Assembly (NCBI GenBank): GCA_037349105.1
Contig: JAYJMM010000116.1
Location: forward strand, 1,240,001-1,304,000
DNA length: 64,000 nucleotides
Direction of reading: 5' to 3'
Source of the DNA: Limnomonas spitsbergensis
Lineage: Eukaryota; Chlorophyta; Chlorophyceae; Chlamydomonadales
Positions 38,801 to 49,049 of the stretch are shown here, one piece after another (within the stretch, counting starts at the first letter, position 1; each line of letters opens with the position of its first letter). The translations under genes and the position numbers were made by a program. The notes beneath the pieces are model-generated. The model was not told the DNA's origin. It made no database searches and was given only the letters and a program-made list of their open reading frames with translations.

Positions 38801-41800
38801 CAGTGGTAACACTTTTGTGAAAGCCGCGGTCTGGTGAATTTCTAGTGCGAGCAGCCTGGTGGTTCCTGCAGCAGCCCTCATGCCCATCCTTGCAGGCCTT
38901 CTCCTTTTTGTGGGCCTTTGCTCTCTATGATCAGCCCATGAATGCTCCACAATCTGATTCCCTATTTCATCTTCCTTGCAGGCCTTTGCTTGCTATGAAC
39001 ACACGGAAATGCTCCACTCCCTGACACTCTATTCGCTCTGTCTTGCTGGCCTTTGAATGCTATATACGCACGGTAATGCTCCACTTGCTGACACTTTATC
39101 AGCTCCTTCTCGCAGACCTTTGCTTGCTATCAGCAGCCCAGAATGCTCCACTCCCTGACTCCCTATTTGCTCTTTCTCGCAGGCCTTTGCTTGTTATGAA
39201 CAGCCCATGAATGCTCCACAATTTGACGCCCTATTTACTCTTCCTTTGCTTACTTTGAAGCAAGCCGTTGACAAGGAAACGCTCCACCCCTGACACCTTA
39301 TCAGCTCGTTCTCGCAGACCTTTGCTTGCTATGAACAGCCCATGAATGCTTCACTCCCTGACACCCTCTGTCTTGCAGGCCTTTGCTTGCTATGAATGCA
39401 CGGAAATGCTCCACTTTCTGACACCCTCTGTCTTGCAGGCCTTTGCTTGCTATGAATGCACGGAAATGCTCCACTCCCTGACACCCTCTGTCTTGCAGGC
39501 CTTTGATTGCTATGAATGCACGGAAATGCTCCACTCCCTGACAACCTCTGTCTTGCAGGTCTTTGATTGCTATGAATGCACGGAAATGCTCCACTTTCTG
39601 ACACCTCATCAGCTCCTTCTCGCAGGCCTTTGATTGCTAGGAGAACAGCCCAAGAATGCTCCACTCCTTGTCTCTATATTTGCTCCTTATCGCAGGCCTT
39701 TTGATTGCTATGAATACGTGGTAATGCTCCACTTTCAGACACCCTCGCAGGCCGGTAGCGCAAACCATGTCTACAAGCCATATGATGTGGATGTGTTCAG
39801 GTTTAGGATGAAGTTTTCTTTACCCCTAAACCTTAAACCCGTTACCCATGAATGCATTCCATGCCCCCCCCCCCCCCGGCAGGCTTGCAGCCCACCCTAT
39901 GCCCTACAGCAGTTTAATGGCGACAAGTTTAGGTACCGGTACAAGGTTGTTTTTGACCCTCAACGCTTAACGCTCTACGCTTAACGCTTAAACTTTAACC
40001 CCGTGGAATCGCTCCATCCCCTTCTTTCTGTCAGGCTGGCAGCGCGAACTTTGTGTTCAGACAGCATGATGTCGAGGGGGACGGCATCTTGAGCGTCGAT
40101 GTCCTGACCAAGTGCTGCAAGAGTTTGGTGCCAGGTGCGGGGCATGGCGAGGATCTCGCCGCTCCATATGCACAATTATGGATGCTGCGTTACGGGCTCG
40201 ACGCACATTTATGACTGCTGCGGTACATACCGGTATCAATGCACAGTCATGGCTGCTGCGTATCGGACCTCCTGCTCGAGGACTGTGTCAAAGAGGACTC
40301 TGGGTCAATTCATGCCTGCCTACACCTCAGTGTGCCTATTTACTACACTTCAGCTATATCCAGCGTGCTTATCTACTGCACTACAGCTACAATTCAGCTA
40401 CAATTGTTTCTACGATTGAACTGCACCTAGTCCTACAACCAGGGGGGGGGGCTGGTGCAGCAAGGCATGCTGCCTGAGGCATGAGCCGAGGACTGGTCAT
40501 GGTTTTGTCCCAAACAGCCCAGCCCTGGTCCAAACCTGTGACTGCTTCCTCACTCCTCCAGGTATTCAAAAGAGTGACGTGGCTGCCCTGATGCTCAAGA
40601 TGAATCTGGAGAGTGACGGATCCGAAGACTTTCGCAAGTTTGTTGCAGCAGTGGTGCGTTTGGGATGCTCTCTCTTCAAGGTTTCAGTTCAGGGTTTATT
40701 AGCCTCAGGGCATAGAAAGTCTTTCAGGGCCAGGTCGCTGAGGACTTTCGCAAGTTCGTCACGGCAGTGGTGCGTTTGGGAGGGAGGTAAGGCTCTTCAG
40801 GCTTTACTAGGTGGAGGGTAAAGGAGAGCTCTCAGGGCCTTGTTGACGAGGACTTTCTCAAATATGTCGTGGCAGTGGTGCGTAAATGGTGATCAGATGT
40901 TGAAGGTTCAATGCCAGGGTGGGGGGGGGGGCAGTTTCATCACTTGGTTGGTCAAGCCGCCTAGCCTTCCCATAAGTGTCAGCTGTACATTTGAACGGGT
41001 TTTCAGTACCCCTGGCCAACATAAAGTCTCATTGACGATGCCGGAGGGGTAGGAGGACGTGTCATCATTTGGTGTGATGAGCCGCCTGATCTTTCCCTGA
41101 CTGTCAGTTGCGGTTTGAACGGATCTGCAACGCCCTGGACGTCCATACACCCTGAACCCTGCTCCTGGCCTCGGCCTCCCACCTCCACCCGCCTCTTTCC
41201 TGATCCTGACGCGCCCAGGCCCCTGGATGCCATCCAGGGGCCTGGGTTTCTCTGCCCTGGTTTAACGTCTTATTTTAAGGGTGTTTTATTATTTAATATC
41301 TTAGATACCGGTATATGAGCATTTAATATTTGTTACCGTGAATAACCGTGTATGCCGTATTTGAGCGTGTTACATCAATGCTCAAGCCGGCAGGTGCGGG
41401 CATCTGTCCCCTGCTTCCAAATTTTGAATCCGGTGGGCCTCGATTATTTTCAAATTAAACTACAGGTGGAGGATGCGCCCTGCCACGCGAGGATGACAGA
41501 CACAGAGCTGCGGCGGCAGGCGGATCCCAGCAGCTCCCAGGAGTACCTATGGGGCACCTCGCCCATTAAATTGGTGAGGGGGCATCTCGAGCAAATTGCA
41601 GTTTTGTTTGGGGTTCCAGTGTGGTAGGCGGATGCCGGCAGCTCTAAGGAGTACCTCTGGGGCACCTCTCCCATCCAATGGGTGAGAGGGCATCTCGAGC
41701 AATTCGCAGTTTTGTTTTGGGGGTTCATGTGTGGCAGGCGGATGCCGGCAGCTCCAAGAAGACCCTCCGGGGCACCTCTCCCATCAAATGGGTGAGAGGG

Positions 41801-44800
41801 CATCTCGAGCTAGTTGTATTTTTTACCTACAAGGGGGCACTGGCCGTGTTTTTTTGACAAGCGTGTGGCAGGCGGACCCTGGCGGCTCCAAGGAGAACCT
41901 CCGGGGCACCTCTCCCATAGAATTGAGGAGACGGCACTGACGGAATTGGAATGGAATGCTATATGCTTTGACCTGGAATGGAGCGCTTCATGCCGATATC
42001 TTCACTTTTTACAAGTTTGTTGTTCCTTACCTTGGCGTTGTCCCCTCCGCCGAGGTTGTGCTCGAAATCCATCCCTGCAGCAATGTTACTTTTGTACAAT
42101 GCTGTCCCTATGGTGCAGCCCCCGCGTGATGTGTGTGTCCTGAGCTGTGTGTACGGCACGCTGGTTGGACTGTTGATTGCAGCCGCAGTCATTGTTCCTT
42201 AGGGTTCATTGTTCCTTAGGGTTCATTGTCCCTAAGAGTTCATTGTCCCTAAGGGTTCATTGTCCCTAAGGGTTCATTGTTCCTTAGGGTTCATTGTCCC
42301 TTAGTATTCATTGTTCCTTAGGGTTCATTGTTCCTTAGGTGTGGTCCCCTCCGTCGGGGTTGTTTGTTCGAAAGCCATCCCTGCAGCAATGTCAATTGTC
42401 GTGCACTTCAGCCACACTCATTGGGGTCCCAGCAGGTAGGGGCGCTAAGCTCCTAAACCAGCCGGGACCCTAATTGGGCGCGAGGGGGATACGCCCCCAG
42501 CTAAATCACAGCCTACGGCCGGGGCGGCCGGTCGCAGGAAGGTACATGCTGTTCGTGCCACAAGCTATTGGCCGACTCAGGTCTGGTCCCCATCGGCCCA
42601 GTGGTAGCCGTACATCGGCCCCCCAACCTTGGTCTGGCGCGCACCCTAAACCCTAAAACAAGCCTCATGTTCTTGCACTTGATTGTAGAACCCCACGCTG
42701 CCCCGCTCGCTGGCGGCCAGCCAAGCTGTTGGAACTGCCGGCCACGACGAGTCGCTGAGGCTGTCCCGCCTGTATTCCCCCAAGGGGGGTCGGGCCGCTG
42801 GCTCAGAACCGGACGACCGGGATCTGGTGCATAGTGTGGCAGTTGGACCTGTCATGGACTCGCTCGAGGCCGGGCCGCGCTCCTGGTCTCTGACATTACC
42901 TAGGTGAGGCATGTCTCGATGTCTTATTAGGGTTTTGAGTTTGGGGGTCGGCGATAGATCTCACGGATCCAAAAGATATAACGGATCCAATAGATCTAAG
43001 GGATCCAACAGATCCTGTGAAACAACTGGACGTAATAGATATAAATGTATCTTGCAGCACTGTTGTATTGCTGTAACAATCCTAATAACTTGAGAAACAC
43101 GTTTAATATATCTGTATCCTTAAGCCTAGCTGGTAAGAACGCTACAACAGCCTCGTCACACTTGTAAAGCTGGAAGCTTAGGCTCTCCGGCCCACGCTCT
43201 GCCTGTTTGATGATGTTGGCCCGTTGGGTACACCATCTGTCCCATGCCTCAGGCTGACAGGCCAAGTCTTGGAACTTGATATAAAGCCCTTTGCCCCCTG
43301 TTCTCTTGCCTCAGGCTCACTGGCCTGGCCGAGGACCCCTCCTCCCAGGATGCCTGCCCGCAGCTCTCCCAGTCGATTGACCTCTCGTCGTTGTACCGAG
43401 CGTCACAAGCAACGGAGGACTTCACCGTCCCTAGGGCCACAAAGTCGAACAGGCAAGTGTGGGAGGGTGTGAGCCAGTGGTGTGGGCAGGCATGTCCACA
43501 CTCACCCCCCCCCTGTGAACTTTGGGGCGAAGGGTGAAGCTGAGAACCAGGGCTGTTTTTAGGGTGCGCGTTTCAGATTTTGTAGGGTTGGGCGGCTGAC
43601 CTCACACCTTGTTCAGTCCAAGCAAAAGAAAAGAAGCTGAGAGGGATTGCGTTCACTCCTGTGAGTTTCGTTACCTAGTCCATGCCAGAGTTTACCGCTT
43701 TTCATTTTAGTGTTTCCGAGACCACCTTTCGGGGTCGACAGGCGGGGTTACCACTGGGCACATTGGGACCAAATCGTGTACAGCCGATGGGCGGATCAGC
43801 CAGGCTTGTTGCACCAGTTTCCCCTTGGACGCAGGCCGTTATGTAGCTGAATCATAGCTGAAGTGTGCTGAGTCATAGCTGAATTGTAGCTGAATCAAGG
43901 GACAATCATAGCTGAGGTGTGCGCTGAGTCATAGCTGAATTGTAGCTGAATTGTAGCTGAATCAAGGGACAATCATAGCTGAATCGTAGCTGAATCTTGG
44001 CTGAATCATAGGTGAGCCAAGGGACAATCATAGCTGAGGTGCGCTGAGTCATAGCTGAATTGTAGCTGAGTCAGAGCTGAATCAAGGGACAGTCATAGCT
44101 GAGGTGCGCTGAGGTAAACCTAGGATCGCATGTGATCAGCAGGTAGTGAGAGTTCTGTGTACCAATGGGAGAGGGAAAAGGAATTGTGGAGGATGACTGC
44201 TACAGATACGAATGGCATTGCTTGCAGCTTTCAAATCGACAACTCGCACGATTTGAACGACTTGCAGCTTTCAAATGGACACCTCACAAGAAGATTGTGA
44301 TGCATGAATATAGAGTACGAAAGCTGAATGCCTGCTCCTTCCAGGCTAGCTCGTCCTTGCATATGCACTACAAAGAAGCTTACGTTTGTTAAGTAAGTGC
44401 TCCTGCATTTTGCCTGCGCTTCCTTGCAACGCAGGTTTGCCCACCTGCGTCACCCTGACACTCGGCACATCACCGGCGTGCTGGAGAGCAGCAGCCAGTA
44501 CGAACCGGAAGAAGCCACATACGTGCGGAAGAGCGATCCAAGCTTCATGCGCTTCCAGCATGATGACGTTGACAGGAAGCAGGCCCATTTAGATGGGGTG
44601 AGTGGGTGGAAGGGTGGGTAGGTAAGTGCACGAGTGAGAGGTTGGGTGAGTGAATGAATGAGTGGGCGCTACAAGCTTTAAGCGCTTCCAGCATGATGTC
44701 GTCCAGAGGAAGCGGGTCCGCTTGGACGTGGTGGGGGTGGGCGGATGGGTTAGGGGGGAAGGAAGTGGGTGAGTGAGTTGGTGGGTGGCTGGACGCATGG

Positions 44801-47521
44801 GCGGGTGGGTAAGGGGGGAAGGAAGTGGGCGAGTGAGTGAGTTGGTGGGTGGCTGGACGCGTGGGCGGGTGGGTAAGGTGGGAAGGAAGTGGGCGAGTGA
44901 GTGAGTTGGTGGGTGCTGGACGCGTGGGCGGGTGGGTAAGGGGGGAAGGAAGTGGGTGAGTGAGTGAGTTGGTGGGTGGCGGGACGCGTAAGCGGGTGGG
45001 TAAGGGGGGAAGGAAGTGGGTGAGTGAATTGGTGGGTGGCTGGACGCGTGGGCGGGTGGGTAAGGGGGGAAGGAAGTGGGTGAGTGAGTTGGTGGGTGGC
45101 TGGACGCATGGGCGGGTGGGTAAGGGGGGAAGGAAGTGGGCGAGTGAGTGAGTTGGTGGGTGGCTGGACGCATGGGCGGGTGGGTAAGGGGGGAAGGAAG
45201 TGGGTGAGTGAGTGAGTTGGTGGGTGGCGGGACGCGTAAGCGGGTGGGTAAGGGGGGAAGGAAGTGGGCGAGTGAATTTGTGGGTGGCTGGACGCGTGGG
45301 CGGGTGGGTAAGGGGGGAAGGAAGTGGGCGAGTGAGTGAGTTGGTGGGTGGCTGGACGCGTGGGCGGGTGGGTAAGGGGGGAAGGAAGTGGGTGAGTGAA
45401 TTGGTGGGTGGCTGGACGCGTGGGCGGGTGGGTAAGGGGGGAAGGAAGTGGGTGAGTGAGTGAGTTGGTGGGTGGCTGGACGCGTAAGCGGGTGGGTAAG
45501 GGGGGAAGGAAGTGGGTGAGTGAATTGGTGGGTGGCTGGACGCGTGGGCGGGTGGGTAAGGGGGGAAGGAAGTGGGCGAGTGAGTGAGTTGGTGGGTGGC
45601 TGGACGCGTGGGCGGGTGGGTAACGGGGGAAGGAAGTGGGCGAGTGAGTGAGTTGGTGGGTGGCTGGATGCGTGGGCAGGTGGGTAAGGGGGGAAGAAAG
45701 TGGGCGAGTGAGTGGGTGGATGGGTGGCTGGACGCGAGGGCCGGTGGGTGGGTGGGTAAGGGGGGAAAGAAGTGGGCGAGTGAGTGGGTGGATGGGTGGC
45801 TGGACGCGTGGGTGGGTGGATGGGTAAGGAGGGAAGGAAGTGGGTGAGTGGGTGGGTGGGTGGCTGGACACGTGGGTGGGTGGGTGGGTAAGGGGGGAAG
45901 GAACTGGGTGAGTGAGTGGGTGGATGGGTGGCTGGACGCGTGGGCGGGTGGGTGGGTAAGGGGGGAAGGAAGTGGGCGAGTGAGTGGGTGGATGGGTGGA
46001 TGGATGCGCGGACGGGTGGGTGGGTAAGGGGGGAAGGAAGTGGGTGAGTGAGTGGGTGGATGGGTGGCTGGACGCGTGGGCGGTTGGGTGGGTGGGTAAG
46101 GGGGGAAGGAAGTGGCAAGTGAGTGGACGGATGGGTGGCTGGACGCGTGGGCGGGTGGGTGGGTAAGGGGGGATGGAAGTGGGCGAGTGAGTAGGTGGAT
46201 GTGTGGATGGATGCGTGGGCGGGTGGGTGGGTAAGGGGGGAAGGAGGTGGGGGAGTGAGTGGGTGGGTGGATGGACGCGTGGGTGGGTGGGTGGGTGGGC
46301 AAGGAGGGAAGGAAGTGGGCGAGTGAGTGGGTGGATGGACGCGTGGGCGGGTGGGTGGGTGGGTAAGGAGGGAAGAAAGTGGGCGAGTGAGTGAGTGGGT
46401 GGGTGGATGGACGCGTGGGCGGGTGGGTGTTTAAGGGGGGAAGAAAGTGAGTGGGTGGATGGGTGGATGGACGCGTGGGTGGGTAAGGGGGGAAGGAAGT
46501 GAGTGGGTGGATGGGTGGATGGACGCGTGGGTGGGTGTGTGAGTGGGTGGATGGGTGGATGGACGCGTGGGCGATTGAGTGAGTGGGTGGGTGAGTGAGG
46601 GGGGGGGGGGGGGTCGGTGGGTGGGTGGATGGACTTCCCAGTTTCATGTGCTTACAGCATGATAATGTGTAGAGGAAGCTAGCATACTTTAGCAGGGTGA
46701 GCCACTTAGCCTAGGCACAGCTCTGTGGCACGCTTGAAGGCATGTTTACACGGACATACATATGCATGCATGCATGCATGCACACAGACACAGAGATCAT
46801 GTTGCAGCTGTCCGGTTGCCTTGTACCACTTTTGTGTTCCTCAGATTTCAGGTTCTTGCGGGGGCCACTGGGTGCTGCCAGGAGGTGCAGCAGGGTCCCT
46901 GGCAACCAACACGACATTACTCTAAGACCAACGTTACATGACCTTAGCAAGCAGCGCAACAGGGTCTTGGCGCCCGGTGGAAGCGATGCGTCTCTATGAG
47001 TCTGGTTCCTCCCCAATCCTCTCCCCCCGGTCCTCATGTCACCTTCACTGTGGATTGTAACATGCTTCAGCTGCAATTCACCTCAATCGTGGCCTTTGGC
47101 CATGGGGGCCTGGTGCAGCAAGGTGCCGGCTGCCAAAGCCACCGGCCGCCGACTGGTCAATGTTTGTTGATCTGATTGGCCTCTTAGTGGCCGTCTGGCG
47201 GCCCCCTGAATGTGGTCTGAGTCAAAGTAAAACTCAATAAGATTACCGGTACTCACTTCCACGCTTCACCCTCCCGGACAGATCAAGGAGCGGTTCGCTG
47301 CCACTTCCAGCTTCGAGGCCTCCATGACGAGCTCGGTCACGCTTGCCTCGGCTGACGAGCCGGAGGCGCGGTACGGCCGGCTGTCTAACGCGGCCGCGCT
47401 GAAGCAGCGGCAAGCTGAGCGGGCAGTGCTGAAGGACGCCGCGCGCCAGGCGACGAGAGAGGAGGCCATGCCGGTGTTTGGTCGCCTAGAAACGCATACC
47501 GAGGGGGGAAGGCTCTGGTAG
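32831..47521 (+). CDS. Multi-EF-hand calcium-binding protein, N-terminus not found
   Basis: Exons 32831-32918, 33258-33379, 34880-35050, 35688-35778, 36274-36426, 36765-36887, 38087-38206, 40035-40134, 40562-40653, 41466-41573, 42689-42903, 43315-43452, 44435-44597, 47282-47521 join in phase to 640 codons plus TAG. EF-hand loops are visible: [36 protein letters not shown] (degenerate), [12 protein letters not shown] (canonical), and a weaker one around [11 protein letters not shown] followed by a helix-rich partner. The C-terminal third is a low-homology, charged region ending in [18 protein letters not shown] and [15 protein letters not shown]. It probably senses or buffers calcium; multi-EF-hand proteins with such tails are common in algal flagella, but the location here is inference. 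The first listed exon begins in phase 2, so at least one upstream exon with the Met is missing. A micro-exon at 41108-41140 ([11 protein letters not shown]) would also be phase-neutral. The donor after 43452 is GC. Confidence 0.85.
33446..33780 (+). repeat. Three degenerate copies of the first EF-hand exon tail
   Basis: Copies ending at 33511, 33650 and 33779, each with a ...GGGACAG or GCAGGACAG end followed by GTGCG, diverged from the exon tail and donor at 33316-33385. The second and third have in-frame stops. Confidence 0.9.
33949..34140. mobile_element. Introner/MITE-like element, complete
   Basis: Ends CAGTGTTTGTTTTAG and CTAAAATAAGCACTG are inverted repeats, in the hAT style of CAGTG...CACTG. 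Core GGCCGTAGGCCGGTCAAGG. About 190 bp, in an intron. Confidence 0.85.
34557..34745. mobile_element. Introner/MITE-like element
   Basis: Ends GCGTTTCTTTTTTTTG and CCGAAAAAAGAAACACTG are inverted; contains GACCGGTCCAGGTTTGGTCC. Intronic. Confidence 0.8.
34776..34815 (+). repeat. Degenerate copy of the 34880 exon head
   Basis: CCTCAGGATCATCAACCAGA resembles CTCAGGGTGATCAACAAGAT at 34875, including the CAG acceptor. Confidence 0.75.
35497..35630. mobile_element. Introner/MITE-like element, shortened
   Basis: Contains GCAGCAAGCCCCGCTGCTTG and GGCCGTAGGCCGGTCAAGGT, ending GACAAGCACTG. Intronic. Confidence 0.75.
35825..35955. mobile_element. Introner/MITE-like element, diverged
   Basis: Starts GTGTTTGTTTTAGTGCGCAC as other copies do; the core is largely changed; ends in TAGCTGAATCATTC-type sequence. 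Confidence 0.65.
36896..37160. repeat. 63-bp minisatellite, about 4 units
   Basis: Unit starting ATGTGCCAACAGATAAAGGC at 36961, 37024 and 37087, beginning right after the donor at 36888. Confidence 0.93.
37278..37830. repeat. 66-bp minisatellite, about 8 units
   Basis: Unit TTCACAATCAGAAGACGGAG..., exact spacing 66 bp (37281, 37347). Open on both strands because 66 is a multiple of three. Confidence 0.95.
37854..38086 (+). repeat. Two ~115-bp copies ending at a 3' splice site
   Basis: GCCATGTCTGC, TCTCRCCCTCTAA and GGGCTTCACG recur about 120 bp apart, the last copy ending at the acceptor of the 38087 exon. Confidence 0.8.
38289..38345 (+). repeat. Copy of the 38087-38206 exon tail
   Basis: GACGTGGACGAGGCGTTCTG matches GACGTGGACGAGGCACTCCG at 38144; the following CCCGCTGGTCC-type sequence also matches, with an in-frame stop. 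Confidence 0.88.
38425..38812. repeat. 18-bp minisatellite
   Basis: Unit GGGGGCAGTGGAGGGAGC, about 20 copies, giving poly Gly/Ser or Leu/Pro frames that are not genes. Confidence 0.95.
38885..39745. repeat. About 60-75-bp tandem repeat with acceptor-like CAG
   Basis: About eleven units of GCAGGCCTTTGCTTGCTATG then AATGCTCCACT and CTGACACC. Each has a pyrimidine tract and CAG but no matching real exon was found. Confidence 0.9.
39748..39935 (+). repeat. Two degenerate copies of the 40035 exon head
   Basis: After CAG at 39747 the text GCCGGTAGCGCAAACCATGT resembles GCTGGCAGCGCGAACTTTGT at 40035; a second, more diverged copy starts near 39889. Confidence 0.7.
40738..40880 (+). repeat. Two copies of the 40562-40653 exon tail and donor
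   Basis: GAGGACTTTCGCAAGTTCGT (ending at 40769, then GTGCGT) and GAGGACTTTCTCAAATATGT (ending at 40876, then GTGCGT) copy GAAGACTTTCGCAAGTTTGT and its donor. Confidence 0.92.
41628..41924 (+). repeat. Three copies of the 41466 exon tail; two look like usable 54-nt exons
   Basis: Copies 41628-41681 and 41737-41790 begin after TAG or CAG, read [18 protein letters not shown] and [18 protein letters not shown] and are followed by GTGAGA; both are 54 nt and phase-neutral. The third, from about 41872, reads [18 protein letters not shown] but has lost its donor. Confidence 0.88.
42198..42345. repeat. 16-17-bp minisatellite
   Basis: Units GGTTCATTGTTCCTTA and GGTTCATTGTCCCTAA alternating, about nine copies. 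Confidence 0.92.
42510..42640. mobile_element. Introner/MITE-like fragment
   Basis: CCAAGCTATTGGCCGACTCAGG-like core with CCCATCGGCCCAGTGGTAGC; intronic, followed by CCCTAAACCCTAAA and a 3' splice site at 42688. Confidence 0.6.
43690..44110. mobile_element. Introner/MITE-like element with expanded TAGCTGAAT end
   Basis: Starts TTTTCATTTTAGTGTTTCCG and GAGACCACCTTTCGG; its 3' end TCATAGCTGAATTGTAGCTG is tandemly expanded to about 44110. Confidence 0.75.
44598..46700 (+). repeat. About 60-bp donor-rich minisatellite bracketed by exon-tail copies
   Basis: The exon ends GATGGG then GTGAGTGGGTGGAAGGGTGG. The array repeats GTGGGTAAGGGGGGAAGGAA and GTGAGTGAGTTGGTGGGTGG about 35 times. Diverged copies of the exon tail (CGCTTCCAGCATGATG) sit at 44671-44731 before it and at 46634-46700 after it. 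Confidence 0.93.
47060..47235. mobile_element. Introner/MITE-like element
   Basis: GGCCTGGTGCAGCAAGGTGC and CACCGGCCGCCGACTGGTCA; intronic, ends about 45 nt before the last acceptor of the EF-hand gene. Confidence 0.75.
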
Positions 47522-49049
47522 ACCACGAGGCACTGTGCTGTTTATTTGGGGGACTCCAGCCTCAATCCAGCAACGTCACGGCCCATGGCTGTGGGGGGCT
47601 GGTGCAGCAAGCCCTGCTGCCCAAGCCACCGGCCGTAGGTCAAGTTCGAGTGTAGTCCAGATTGGCCCAGTGAGTGGTGGCCAATTGGCAGCCCCTGCAG
47701 GGAGGTCTAACAAATAAATCACTGTTTGACCAGCGTTGGTCAGGAAGTTGGGGCAGTAATGTTCATCCTTGAAAATAGTAGGTCAGTCAGCTGGCAGATG
47801 TTGTGGCTAGTGTCCCTGAGCGCTCTGCTAGATGGTGAGCTGGGATTAGTGCCGGCGTGTGCAAATGTGTAGATCAGGCATCCCTGCTGTACTTTTTGTA
47901 GAGGGCGCTTTGTAGAGGCTGTTAAGCATCTTCTCTCTTTTTCATCAGGTACAGCCGAGAGGATGCTGCTTGTAGCCTGACTTTCTGCTAGTGTTGACTC
48001 GTTGAGCACTTCTTGTGCTAAAACTTACGAAGTATGCATGGGTCGAACCAGATGAGAGACTCAGCTCAAAACTTTTTATTTTGCCGTATTCCATCAGGGC
48101 CACTGTTAACTTGCCCTCCATAGAGAGGGTCATGACTGCATCTGGCTACAAATTCATAAGCCTCAGCGTGTTCCTTTGTTGGTGAAAACTGCCGAGGAGA
48201 AACCGGTATTTTTCTTGTTTGCTGCCCCATCTGCTGTTCCACTTGTGCAATGCTCAAAACAGGTGACGCATGCCTATCTCAAGCCTTAAACGTGATGCAG
48301 TATAACAGTAATGAAACAATGACAATCCTCAACATGATTTATGGCTGCAGCCACGGCCATTCAGTGCTTTGATTGAGAGTGGGCGTCTGTGTTTCTTGGC
48401 CAAGAAAGAGAGAGGGGGCCTGTGAGAAGGACGCCCTCCCCACAAATGGAAGGTTTGCCAAGCCACCTTCCATCCTACTCGACACAAACCATAAAAAGTA
48501 TGCCGTGGGCCTTGCAAAGCCTCAGGCTTGTGAAGTGTTTGATGTTTTTACAGTCCAGTGGGGCATCACAGTCCATGCAGGGGATAGGTGCCCGAAACTG
48601 GCTTGACTAACCTAACATTGTATACCATCCACCCACCCCTGGTTGAAGCGTTCTGTAATGTAGTCGCAAGCGTCCAAATATACACCACGAGGCGTACACA
48701 TGTGTTTGAATACAGCGCCAGGCGCCTCTAGCACTGAAAATGTGATTCTGGCATATCATGAAATACCCGGCATACTACCATCTGCGTGCATTCTCAAGCA
48801 CTCAGAGGCAGGTTTTGGCCCAAGTGTACCATGCTATGCTCACCTGGAAAGTCTGAACCCTGAACCCTAGTAATACCGTACTATGGAAGCCAGGTTACCC
48901 CAGTGTCTGTTAAGGGTTTAGGGTTATCTCCACACCCGATGGTTGGAGGAATGGAGGGGCACAATCACCACGAGCCTAGTTGGCACACACCCATGGACTC
49001 TGAAAATCTGGAGGAAACAAGATGAACAAATGACCAAGATGAAGCCACA
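47522..49049. other. Interval between convergent EF-hand and ZGRF1-like genes
   Basis: Holds the two 3' UTRs. An introner/MITE-like copy lies at 47550-47725 (GCAGCAAGCCCTGCTGCCCA, GCCACCGGCCGTAGGTCAAG). Nothing else recognised to 49049. Confidence 0.6.

Noticed and set aside
41108..41140. Possible micro-exon [11 protein letters not shown] in the EF-hand gene
   Set aside because: Phase-neutral with a good acceptor, but the donor GTCCAT is weak; left out of the model.
44545..46647. 700-codon minus-strand frame rich in HPPTH
   Set aside because: Antisense of the donor-rich intronic array in the EF-hand gene.
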